This document shows positions 54,350-62,368 of a stretch of 64,000 bases of DNA, piece by piece. How positions within the stretch are numbered: position 1 is the stretch's first letter; the number at the start of each line of letters is the position of its first letter. The DNA comes from Pseudomonas massiliensis (GTDB lineage: Bacteria > Pseudomonadota > Gammaproteobacteria > Pseudomonadales > Pseudomonadaceae), in the NCBI RefSeq assembly GCF_000826105.1, contig NZ_CCYK01000007.1:1426001-1490000 (forward strand), read 5' to 3'. Position numbers and translations under genes: made by a program. The notes below the pieces were generated by a model. The model saw only the letters and a list, made by a program, of their open reading frames with translations, searched no databases and was not told the origin of the DNA.

Positions 54350-54605
54350 CGTAGTTGTTCCCTTGTTTTTTTTATTACCGAACTACCGGTGCCGACGGAG
54401 CGGCCTTACTCGCGAAGGACTCACGGGTAAATTTGTACGACATCCTATGACGCTGTTTCAGAGTATGTCAACGACGGATGAGCCGCCTGACAGGCATGCT
54501 GCCGAGAAATTCTGAACCTTAAGCCAAGCGGCCTTCCTAACTTATTGACTGGCTATACATTGGCTGCCTCAAGGGCCCGAAGGGCCGTCCATAAGGAGAC
54601 GAACC

Positions 54606-55067
54606 ATGACTGATATCACCAAAGAAACCATCAAGGTGCTCAACGACCTGATCGAGACCTCCAAAGACGGCGAAGCCGGTTTCAAGGACTTGGCCGAGCA
54701 GACCAAGAGCGCTGAACTCAAGGCTGTATTCACCAGCGCCGCCGCCGATACCGCCAGCGCCGCTGCCGAACTCCAGGGCCTGGTCCGCCAGTTGGGTGGT
54801 GATCCGGAAACCTCGACCAGCGTGGCGGGTGATCTGCATCGCCGCTGGGTAGACCTCAAGGCCGCGATCACGGGCAAGGACGACGCCGCCCTGCTCAATG
54901 AGGCCGAGCGAGGAGAGGACGTGGCCAAGAAGAGCTACACCAAGGCGCTTGAAAATGCCGATATCGCTCCAGAGGTGCGCGCGGTGATTCAGAAACAGTA
55001 TGAAGGCGTGCTGCGCAACCATGACAAGGTCAAGGCGCTGCGCGACCAGGCTCGCGCCCAGAAGTAA
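54606..55067 (+). CDS. PA2169 family four-helix-bundle protein (DUF2383)
   Basis: A 153-residue soluble protein, all helical: KVLNDLIETSKDGEAGFKDL, then AAELQGLVRQLGGDPE, then a long C-terminal helix. This is the PA2169/DUF2383 type, a ferritin-like or DUF892-related bundle found in stress-related operons of Pseudomonas. The metal-binding residues of true ferritins are not obvious. AAGGAG lies 9 bases before the ATG. It begins a group of stress-flavoured genes and is followed by its own terminator. Confidence 0.9.
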   Translation: MTDITKETIKVLNDLIETSKDGEAGFKDLAEQTKSAELKAVFTSAAADTASAAAELQGLVRQLGGDPETSTSVAGDLHRRWVDLKAAITGKDDAALLNEAERGEDVAKKSYTKALENADIAPEVRAVIQKQYEGVLRNHDKVKALRDQARAQK

Positions 55068-55075
55068 AGCACTTC

Positions 55076-55100
55076 GGGGGGCAGCTTCTGCCCCCCTCTC
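55076..55100 (+). terminator. Hairpin after the DUF2383 gene
   Basis: GGGGGGCAG (55076-55084) and CTGCCCCCC (55088-55096) form a perfect 9-bp stem with a CTT loop, starting 8 bp after the stop. The tail is TCTC, a weak T-run. It probably ends transcription before the ProP gene. Confidence 0.75.
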
Positions 55101-55277
55101 ACGCCACCCATTTGCTCGACAATTCCTCCCCGTGCTCTGGGCCCGTGACTGGTCCGGATATCCAAGTCCATGTCAGTACTGAATTTTTTCGCCAGCCTTG
55201 CCTCTGAGCTTCATCCGCTACGCTAGCCCTTGGGTGAGCGTCGCTTGAACACGACTGGCCAGCTTCAGGTGACTTGC

Positions 55278-56780
55278 ATGAAAGCACGTAGAAAAACCGT
55301 CAAGCCCATCGGCTTGAAAGATATAACCATCGTAGACGACGCCAAGATGCGCAAGGCGATCACCGCCGCGGCCCTGGGCAACGCCATGGAATGGTTCGAC
55401 TTTGGCGTCTATGGCTTTGTCGCCTATGTACTGGGCAAGGTGTTCTTCCCCAGCGCCGACCCCAGCGTACAGATGATCGCCGCGCTGGCGACCTTTTCCG
55501 TGCCCTTCCTCATCCGGCCCCTGGGCGGACTGTTCTTCGGTGCCATGGGTGACCGCTACGGGCGACAGAAAGTGCTCGCGGCTACCATCGTCATTATGTC
55601 CCTGAGCACCTTCGCCATCGGGTTGATTCCGTCCTATGCCTCCATTGGCCTCTGGGCGCCAATCCTTCTGCTGCTGGCCAAGATGGCCCAGGGATTTTCC
55701 GTAGGCGGGGAGTACACCGGCGCGTCCATCTTCGTGGCCGAATATGCCCCGGACCGCAAGCGAGGGTTCCTGGGCAGCTGGCTGGACTTCGGTTCTATCG
55801 CCGGCTTCGTGTTGGGCGCCGGGGTGGTGGTGGCCATTTCAACCGTGCTTGGGGATGAACAGTTCCAGGCCTGGGGGTGGCGCCTGCCCTTCTTCCTGGC
55901 GCTGCCGCTGGGCCTGCTGGGCCTGTACCTTCGACATGCGCTGGAGGAAACGCCGGCCTTTCAGCAACACGTGGAAAAGCTCGAACACGGGGACCGCGAG
56001 GGCCTGGCTACCGGCCCGCAGGTATCGTTCAAGGAAGTCGCCACCCGACACTGGCGTAGCTTGATCACCTGCGTAGGCGTGGTGGTGGCTACCAACGTCA
56101 CCTATTACATGCTGTTGACCTACATGCCGAGCTATCTCTCCCACAACTTGCACTACAGCGAGAGCAGGGGTGTGCTCATCATCATCGCGATCATGGTAGG
56201 GATGCTGTTCGTGCAGCCTTTCATCGGCCGTTTGAGCGACAGGTTCGGGCGCCGGCCGTTCATCATCTGTGGCAGCGTTGGCCTGTTCTTCCTGGCAATA
56301 CCGGCCTTCATGCTGATCACCAGTGGCGATATGGCACGCATTTTCGGAGGCTTGCTGATTCTTGCGGTGATGCTCAACTTCTTCATCGGTGTCATGGCCT
56401 CGACCCTGCCGGCAATGTTTCCGACCCACATCCGCTACAGCGCCCTGGCCAGCGCCTTCAACATTTCCGTACTGATTGCCGGGCTGACACCCACGGTCGC
56501 GGCATGGTTGGTGGAAAGCACACAGGAGCTCTACATGCCGGCCTACTACCTGATGGTCGTCTCGATCATCGGGCTGATCACCGGGATCACCATGAAGGAA
56601 ACCGCGAACAAGCCATTGCGCGGCGCGGCCCCCACAGCTTCGGACCTGGAAGAAGCCAAGGAGCTGCTGCAAGAGCATCATGACACCATCGAACACAAGG
56701 TCGAAGCCCTGGACGCGGAGATCGCCCGGCTACAGGCCAAGCGCGAAGAGCTCGTGCAACAGCATCCCCGCATCGACTGA
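55278..56780 (+). CDS. proP: ProP-type osmoprotectant:proton symporter (MFS)
   Basis: A 500-residue carrier, the same length as E. coli ProP. It has ALGNAMEWFDFGVYGFVAYV in helix 1 and PFLIRPLGGLFFGAMGDRYG in the helix 2-3 loop. A long C-terminal cytoplasmic tail follows, and its last part (EHHDTIEHKVEALDAEIARL) looks like the ProP coiled coil that tunes osmotic activation. It imports proline, glycine betaine and ectoine at high osmolarity. The ATG at 55278 is preferred over a TTG at 55230. Confidence 0.88.
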   Translation: MKARRKTVKPIGLKDITIVDDAKMRKAITAAALGNAMEWFDFGVYGFVAYVLGKVFFPSADPSVQMIAALATFSVPFLIRPLGGLFFGAMGDRYGRQKVLAATIVIMSLSTFAIGLIPSYASIGLWAPILLLLAKMAQGFSVGGEYTGASIFVAEYAPDRKRGFLGSWLDFGSIAGFVLGAGVVVAISTVLGDEQFQAWGWRLPFFLALPLGLLGLYLRHALEETPAFQQHVEKLEHGDREGLATGPQVSFKEVATRHWRSLITCVGVVVATNVTYYMLLTYMPSYLSHNLHYSESRGVLIIIAIMVGMLFVQPFIGRLSDRFGRRPFIICGSVGLFFLAIPAFMLITSGDMARIFGGLLILAVMLNFFIGVMASTLPAMFPTHIRYSALASAFNISVLIAGLTPTVAAWLVESTQELYMPAYYLMVVSIIGLITGITMKETANKPLRGAAPTASDLEEAKELLQEHHDTIEHKVEALDAEIARLQAKREELVQQHPRID

Positions 56781-56831
56781 CGCGGCAGGCAGCGACCGCT
56801 CGGCGTTCGCTGCCTCGACCCGCGCGCCGAC

Positions 56832-58004
56832 TCAGGGCTTGAGGATCACCTTGACGCAACCGTCTTTCTTGTCTCGGAAGGTCTTGTACATTTCCGGCCC
56901 TTCTTCAAGGCTTACGGTGTGTGTGATCACGAAGCTCGGATCGATCTGGCCTTCCTGAATGCGCCGCAGCAGGTCATCTGTCCAGCGGTTGACGTGGGTT
57001 TGCCCCATCTTGAAGGTCAGGCCCTTGTTCATCGCGGCGCCAAACGGCACTTTGTCGATCAGCCCGCCGTATACGCCTGGAATCGACAAGGTACCGGCCG
57101 GCCGGCATACGTACATCATCTCGCGCAGTACATGGGGCCGGTCCGACTCCAGCATCACCGCCTGCTTGACCCTGTCGTACACCGAGTCGAAGGAACGGGT
57201 AGCGTGGGATTCCATCCCCACCGCATCGATGCATTTTTCCGGCCCTTTGCCCCCGGTCAGTTCGCCAAGGCGGTCCAGCACGCTTTCTTCATCGAAGTTG
57301 ATGGTGATCGCGCCGCCGGCCTTGGCCATGGCCAGGCGCTCTGGCACGTTGTCGATGCAGACCACTTGCTTGGCACCGAGCAGCACCGCGCTGCGGATGG
57401 TGAACTGCCCGACGGGGCCGGCGCCCCAGATCGCAACGGTATCGGTGGGCTGGATATCGCACTGGGCGGCGGCTTGCCAACCGGTGGGGAAGATGTCGCC
57501 AAGGAACAGCACCTGCTCATCGGTAAGGCCATCAGGAATGACCACCGGGGAAAAGTCGGCAAAGGGTACCCGAACATACTCCGCCTGGCCGCCAGGGTAG
57601 CCACCTGTCAAATGGGTATAGCCGAACAGGCCAGCGGTAGAATGACCAAAGGCCTTGTCCGCCAGGTCCTTGTTGCGGTTGCTGCGCTCGCATACGGAGA
57701 AGTTGCCGCGCCTGCACTGTTCACACTCGCCACAGCAAATGGTGAAGGGCACGACGACGCGATCACCGATCTTGAGCTTCTTGTTGGCGGAACCGACTTC
57801 CACCACTTCGCCCATGAATTCATGGCCCATGATGTCGCCATGCTTCATGCCGGGCATGAAGCCGTCATAAAGGTGCAGGTCTGAGCCGCAGATGGCGCAG
57901 GAGCTGACCTTGATGATGGCGTCCCGGGGATCTTCGATGGTGGGGTCCGGTAGGTGATCGTCGCAGCGAATGTCTTTCTTGCCATGCCAACGTAGCGCTT
58001 TCAT
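56832..58004 (-). CDS. Zinc-dependent alcohol dehydrogenase, glutathione-independent formaldehyde dehydrogenase-like
   Basis: A 390-residue medium-chain dehydrogenase. Catalytic zinc ligands lie in [14 protein letters not shown] and GHEFMGEV. The structural zinc site is [17 protein letters not shown]. The NAD fold is [11 protein letters not shown] near 190. Length and the inserted [13 protein letters not shown] region resemble glutathione-independent formaldehyde dehydrogenase. It could oxidise formaldehyde or another aldehyde or alcohol. AGGAGGAAG precedes the ATG. It is convergent with ProP. Confidence 0.87.
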   Translation of the reverse strand: MKALRWHGKKDIRCDDHLPDPTIEDPRDAIIKVSSCAICGSDLHLYDGFMPGMKHGDIMGHEFMGEVVEVGSANKKLKIGDRVVVPFTICCGECEQCRRGNFSVCERSNRNKDLADKAFGHSTAGLFGYTHLTGGYPGGQAEYVRVPFADFSPVVIPDGLTDEQVLFLGDIFPTGWQAAAQCDIQPTDTVAIWGAGPVGQFTIRSAVLLGAKQVVCIDNVPERLAMAKAGGAITINFDEESVLDRLGELTGGKGPEKCIDAVGMESHATRSFDSVYDRVKQAVMLESDRPHVLREMMYVCRPAGTLSIPGVYGGLIDKVPFGAAMNKGLTFKMGQTHVNRWTDDLLRRIQEGQIDPSFVITHTVSLEEGPEMYKTFRDKKDGCVKVILKP

Positions 58005-58256
58005 GAATCTTCCTCCTGGGTATGGTCGGATGGGCCAACGTGGGACATCACCTGGCTGCCATGAACAGCACGCCTTTCCACCGCCCTCTTTGTTCAGGCG
58101 AGCGGGACGGCAGCAAGTTCAAGCGGTTATCCGAGCGGTAGCCGGCGAGGATGGGCGGTCGCCGCTTCAGGCAGGCAGACTTTCCAGTGAAACGGCCGAC
58201 TCGTGGCTCTCTCTAATGGAAGGTAGTGCCCGTGAATTGACTTAGAGAACTTTGCA

Positions 58257-58796
58257 ATGAAGATTCCCCAACCCGCTGTGGAAAATGTTGAAACCTTTGT
58301 GGATTACCTGAAAGAACATGATCTCTATCTGGCCACCGCCGAATCTTGCACGGCTGGTCTGATCGCTGCCGCCATCGGATCTGTGTCCGGTGGTGGTCAG
58401 GTGATGGAAAGCGGTTATGTAGTGTATTCGCCTCAGGCGAAGCACCGCTTGCTGGGCGTTAGTTCCAATACCATCGAAGAGTTCGGCCTGACCAGCGAGG
58501 AGGTGGCCCGGGAAATGGCCACAGGCGCCTTGCATGACAGCGAAGCCAATGTGGCGGTGGCCACTACCGGGGTGGCCGGGCCTGAACCCATGGACGATAT
58601 CCCGCCAGGCACCGTCTGCTTCGCCTGGGCGTTCGCAACGGAGCAGGGTACGGCGCTATTCTCCGGTACCGAACGCTTCGATGGTGATCGTGAGGAAGTG
58701 ATCCGTCAGGCTTCCAGCCATGCGTTGAGCGCTGTGCGGGAATTTCACCAGCGCATGCTGCAAGGGGAAGCGCCTGGCGCGAATGGGATGAGCTGA
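58257..58796 (+). CDS. CinA C-terminal type nicotinamide-nucleotide amidase (PncC-like)
   Basis: A 179-residue protein that contains only the amidase domain of CinA. The catalytic segment is LATAESCTAGLIAAAIGSV near 25-43, with VVYSPQAKHRLLGV and TTGVAGPEP further on. PncC deamidates NMN to NaMN in the pyridine nucleotide cycle. The motif reads TAESCTAG rather than the more common TAESCTGG, which should not harm activity. The genome usually has another, longer CinA or PncC paralogue. The start at 58257 has only a weak ribosome binding site. Confidence 0.85.
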   Translation: MKIPQPAVENVETFVDYLKEHDLYLATAESCTAGLIAAAIGSVSGGGQVMESGYVVYSPQAKHRLLGVSSNTIEEFGLTSEEVAREMATGALHDSEANVAVATTGVAGPEPMDDIPPGTVCFAWAFATEQGTALFSGTERFDGDREEVIRQASSHALSAVREFHQRMLQGEAPGANGMS

Positions 58797-58803
58797 ACGT
58801 AAA

Positions 58804-58825
58804 GAGGCCGCCCGGAGGCGGCCTC
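58804..58825. terminator. Bidirectional hairpin between convergent genes
   Basis: GAGGCCGCC (58804-58812) and GGCGGCCTC (58817-58825) form a perfect 9-bp stem with a 4-nt loop, between the amidase stop and the convergent manganese catalase stop. There is no good T-run on either side, but the position and stem strength fit a shared terminator. Confidence 0.75.
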
Positions 58826-58843
58826 GTATAGCTAACACCCAAT

Positions 58844-59731
58844 TTACAGCTTCTTGGGCGCGCCCAGCTTGCCCAGGTCGGCCCCGGTCAGGGGTTCGGC
58901 CTCAGGGTTGGACATGGTCCGCAGCTTCATCGCTTCGACCACTTCCAGGTCCTGCGGGGGCAGGTCCACAGTGGCCAGGCCATCGCCGCCGTCCACGGCT
59001 GGGGTAGCCTCGCGGACTTCCCACTCCGCTACCGCGTTCTCGCCCTGGTTCCACGGGCCCTTCATATCGTCGCCCTGGGACATGTTGAAGTACACCGAGG
59101 CGAATTCAGGCTTCGGTGGCAGCTTGCCTTGCGGGAAGTTCGGCTGGATCGAATGCAGCGCCTTCTCGAAGGACATCTGGTGCGCCACTTCACGGGTCAT
59201 CAGGAAGCCGAGGGCATCGCGGATGCCCGGGTCGTCAGTGACATTGATCAGGCGTTCGTAGACGATCTTGGCACGCGCTTCGGCGGCAATGTTCGAGCGA
59301 AGATCCGCGGTGGGTTCACCGATGGTATCGACGTACGCCGCAGTCCATGGCACGCCGCCGGAGTTGATCAACGCAGCGCCCCCGCCATACAGCAGGCTGG
59401 TGATATGCGAGTCATTGCCCGCGCCGGTGAGTGCACGGTACATCTCGCCCTGTTCCTGAACACCCTCGGCCAGCTGGCCACGGGCACCCTTGTTGAGCAT
59501 GACGATGATCGAGCCGATGATTTCCAGGTGGCTGAGCTCTTCGGTCGCGATATCGTAGAGCATGTCCTTGCGACCTGCATCTTCCTCGGTCACCGCCTGG
59601 GTGAAGTAACGCATCGCGGCAGCGAGTTCGCCCTGCGGGCCGCCGAATTGTTCCAGCATCAGATTCGCCAGGCCTGGGTTCGGCGCGGCGACACGTACGG
59701 TGTACTGGAGACGCTTGTTATGTATGAACAT
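58844..59731 (-). CDS. Manganese catalase
   Basis: A 295-residue protein of the ferritin-like dimanganese catalase family. Metal ligands lie in QGELAAAMRYFTQ, TEELSHLEIIGSI, a middle Glu region (AEARAKIVYERL) and REVAHQMSFEKAL. It breaks down hydrogen peroxide without haem. It has no signal peptide, so it is cytoplasmic. Such enzymes in Pseudomonas (PA2185, KatN) lie in stress-related gene groups with a PA2169-type protein, as here. Its ATG is at 59729-59731. Confidence 0.93.
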   Translation of the reverse strand: MFIHNKRLQYTVRVAAPNPGLANLMLEQFGGPQGELAAAMRYFTQAVTEEDAGRKDMLYDIATEELSHLEIIGSIIVMLNKGARGQLAEGVQEQGEMYRALTGAGNDSHITSLLYGGGAALINSGGVPWTAAYVDTIGEPTADLRSNIAAEARAKIVYERLINVTDDPGIRDALGFLMTREVAHQMSFEKALHSIQPNFPQGKLPPKPEFASVYFNMSQGDDMKGPWNQGENAVAEWEVREATPAVDGGDGLATVDLPPQDLEVVEAMKLRTMSNPEAEPLTGADLGKLGAPKKL

Positions 59732-60112
59732 ACTTTCGTCCTCGGTTTCGTCACGGGTTCAAATCTTTCAGGAGCTGGGTGCTGTGAGGGCGTTCTGCAG
59801 TACCGGCCAACTCTCTTCGATTACGAAAACGAAGCGACTCCGACCAATAGCTCCAGTGCCCTACTTGCAACAATCTCCGCTAATAACCAAAACCGCTTTG
59901 CATTGGTTACAGGGATATAGGGAGCCAGAAAGGCTAATGGTTCATTTAAAAAAATCATCACAACGATGTACAAGATCAATCGATCTGGCAGCGATTATCG
60001 CTGTCCGCGGGCGCTAACAAAGGCAGCTCCACTGTGCTGTCAAATTTCGCCGGGCATAAAAAAGGCCTGTCGAAGACAGGCCGAAGGGAAGCTAGGTCGT
60101 GATGGTGCCAGG
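59732..60112. other. 381-bp non-coding region after the manganese catalase start
   Basis: No supported gene is present. The right part holds the terminator of the lyase gene at 60058-60082. The left part should hold the catalase promoter, but no clear sigma-factor signal was recognised. Confidence 0.4.
60058..60082 (-). terminator. Rho-independent terminator of the leftward lyase gene
   Basis: GGCCTGTC (60064-60071) and GACAGGCC (60075-60082) form a perfect 8-bp stem with a GAA loop. Reading leftward the stem is followed by a run of T (60058-60063). It lies 30 bp after the stop of the polysaccharide lyase gene. Confidence 0.9.
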
Positions 60113-60781
60113 TCAACTCTTGGGTGTGTGCTCAATGGCCAGCTTGTAGAAAGTCGCCGCACCGCCTTCAGTGGCGTAACCGGCGTTGTCCTGGGTGTAG
60201 ACCCCGGCCTTGAAGTACAGAGACTCTGAAGCCCAGCTGTTATCGACCTTCTTGCCCCACTGGAAGCCGGCAGCGTTCACAGTCAGGTTGCCGGTGGGCG
60301 TCAGGTGAATGGTGTAAGTGAAGCGCTTGTTCATCGGCACCTTCTCGGCAACGGTGATCACTGCGGGTTCGGAGTCCGGCGTGACACGGAACTTGGCCAC
60401 GACGTTGCCCAGGCGGCTAGCGTCCTTCCACTGATACTCGAGCTTGAGCATTGGCTCGGTGCTGCCGTAGCAGTGAATCTGGCCAATGACGATCTTGCCC
60501 GTGGAGGGCACCTTGTTCACTGCAACCGCGGCGCGAAGCATGTTGTCGGCGGCACCGTATTTCCAGTTATAGAGACTGCCGTCAGCTTTGGTCTCACGCA
60601 GCTCGGTGCGAGGGTATTTCGCACTTTTGGTGGTGGTGCCGGTAACCGGCGCCCAGAAGAATAGGGTATCGCCGGATTTGAAGAAGGTATCGGTGTAGCC
60701 CGAAGCCAGCTTGGGCGTGTCGATAGTGATGGAAGGGCTACCGACGGGAATGCTCAGGTTCCAGGTGTCGAGGGCAATCAT
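60113..60781 (-). CDS. Family 7 polysaccharide (alginate) lyase, copy A
   Basis: A 222-residue protein with the three PL7 active-site signatures: YPRTELRE near 58, QIH near 96 and YFKAGVYTQ near 188. They hold the Arg, Gln/His and Tyr used to cleave alginate by beta-elimination. It has no signal peptide, so it would act in the cytoplasm or be released by other means. It is divergent from a second PL7 gene to which it is clearly related along its whole length. The start at 60781 has GGAG upstream and makes a compact single domain. Confidence 0.9.
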   Translation of the reverse strand: MIALDTWNLSIPVGSPSITIDTPKLASGYTDTFFKSGDTLFFWAPVTGTTTKSAKYPRTELRETKADGSLYNWKYGAADNMLRAAVAVNKVPSTGKIVIGQIHCYGSTEPMLKLEYQWKDASRLGNVVAKFRVTPDSEPAVITVAEKVPMNKRFTYTIHLTPTGNLTVNAAGFQWGKKVDNSWASESLYFKAGVYTQDNAGYATEGGAATFYKLAIEHTPKS

Positions 60782-61422
60782 GGGAAAACTCCGGGGATTC
60801 AAGCGAAGGGGTCGGTAAGCGCTGCTCACCATCTGTGACTTGGTTTTCGGCCACCGGAGGAAAGGCTGAAGGGTAGTGTTTTCGGGCGTTTCGCCAGAAA
60901 TTCGTCGTAAGCACTGAATGATATTGGAGTGATATTAATGGCTTCCTGATATTGAAAGCCAGTTGGTCAGCAGAATTCAAGGGTTTGCGTTATTAAAATG
61001 GCGCCTTGAATTTGACATATCGTCACATTATGGATTTGCCTCGAGTTCCGTGGTCTCGTGTATTCCCGACGAACGGCATATTTTTTTAGTTGTCGCGCAC
61101 CCACTAACGCGAGTACCGCGCATGCTTTGGCCATGAGGTGGCTTATAGCTATCACGCGTGGCCTGATTAAATGATTCCAGGGTAGTTCTACGCATCTCAA
61201 AACAATCAGACGAACGGTATTCGTTCATTCGGCCGCCTGTCATGCGGCCTGGAGGCATTTGCCAAATAACAAGCGCCAATCATCAGGCGTGCCATCATTA
61301 ACAGCGATGAAAACTCGCTATATAAACGCGGTCGCCTCGCTTGGCCCAGGACAGGGCCGGGCTGTTCGCTTTGTTTGCCGGGATGCAGTGGATGCATCCT
61401 CAAACCTCTGGCCGTGCCCTTC
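60782..61422. promoter_or_regulatory. 641-bp divergent, AT-richer region between two lyase genes
   Basis: No supported gene is seen. TGATATT occurs three times close to copy A: 60919-60925, 60930-60936 and 60947-60953, the first two 11 bp apart, about one helix turn. GACGAACGG occurs twice (61068-61076 and 61209-61217). These are candidate regulator sites for the two lyase genes. GC content is visibly lower than in the flanking genes. Confidence 0.5.
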
Positions 61423-62100
61423 ATGATCGATCTTTCAACCTGGAACTTGAGCGTTCCCGTCGGATCATCCGCGAAAACCATAGACACGCCCGTCCTTGTG
61501 AAGGGTTACAAGGACAAATACTTTCGCAAGGATGGCAGCAAGCTTTACTTCTGGGCCCCTGTCACCGGCTCTACCACTGAAAGCGCGAAGTACCCCCGCA
61601 GCGAACTTCGTGAAACCTATGCGGACGGTTCCGTCCGGAACTGGAAGTACCCTGATGCTGACAATTACCTCAGGGCGAAGCTGACCGTAACGGAGGTACC
61701 TTCCAGTGGGAAGGTGGTGATCGGCCAGATCCATCAGTACGACAGCAATGACCCCCTGATCAAGGTCGAATACCAGTACATGGACAACGAGCGGCTCGGC
61801 AATATCGTGGCCAAGCTGCGGCGCTCGCCGAGCCAGGACGATCCATCCGTGATAGTGATTGCCGAAAGAGTGCCGCTCAACCGTGCCTTTTCTTATGTGA
61901 TTACCCTGACCAAGAGCGGCCGATTGTCTGTAGTGGCCGCCGACTATGGCTGGAACACTACCTTGAGTTCGGCATGGAAGACCAAGCCGTTGTACTTCAA
62001 GGCCGGTGTCTATACCCAGGACAATACGGGCTATAGCAGTGAAGGCGGGCGGGTGATCTTTCAGAACCTGTCGGTCTCCCACAAGCACAAAAGCAGCTAG
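61423..62100 (+). CDS. Family 7 polysaccharide (alginate) lyase, copy B
   Basis: A 225-residue protein with the same PL7 signatures as copy A: YPRSELRE near 59, QIH near 97 and YFKAGVYTQ near 190. It begins MIDLSTWNLSVPVGSS, close to the start of copy A, and is about half identical to it by eye. It lacks a signal peptide as well. The pair probably arose by duplication and inversion and may divide roles by cleavage preference (poly-M or poly-G). The start at 61423 is preferred over 61375. Confidence 0.9.
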   Translation: MIDLSTWNLSVPVGSSAKTIDTPVLVKGYKDKYFRKDGSKLYFWAPVTGSTTESAKYPRSELRETYADGSVRNWKYPDADNYLRAKLTVTEVPSSGKVVIGQIHQYDSNDPLIKVEYQYMDNERLGNIVAKLRRSPSQDDPSVIVIAERVPLNRAFSYVITLTKSGRLSVVAADYGWNTTLSSAWKTKPLYFKAGVYTQDNTGYSSEGGRVIFQNLSVSHKHKSS

Positions 62101-62368
62101 CCGAGGATACAGGTCACAGGGGATTGGACGGACTGCGGTGGGCTTGAAAGGTTACTGAAAGGTTTCATCCGTACCTTTGCCGCGCGCAAGCGCGGGCCCC
62201 CATGCCCACGCCGCAAGCGCTCGAAGCTGAGGCCTATCGTGCCAGTGTCGGGCGCCGTCTTTATCAGGGCGTGCCCGGCCGCCGGGCTGCCGTCCGTTCG
62301 CGCTGCACCGGCCAATGGCTGCACGCTGGCTGCCGCCAGGCGAATGACCCTTTGATCTGGAAGTGATT

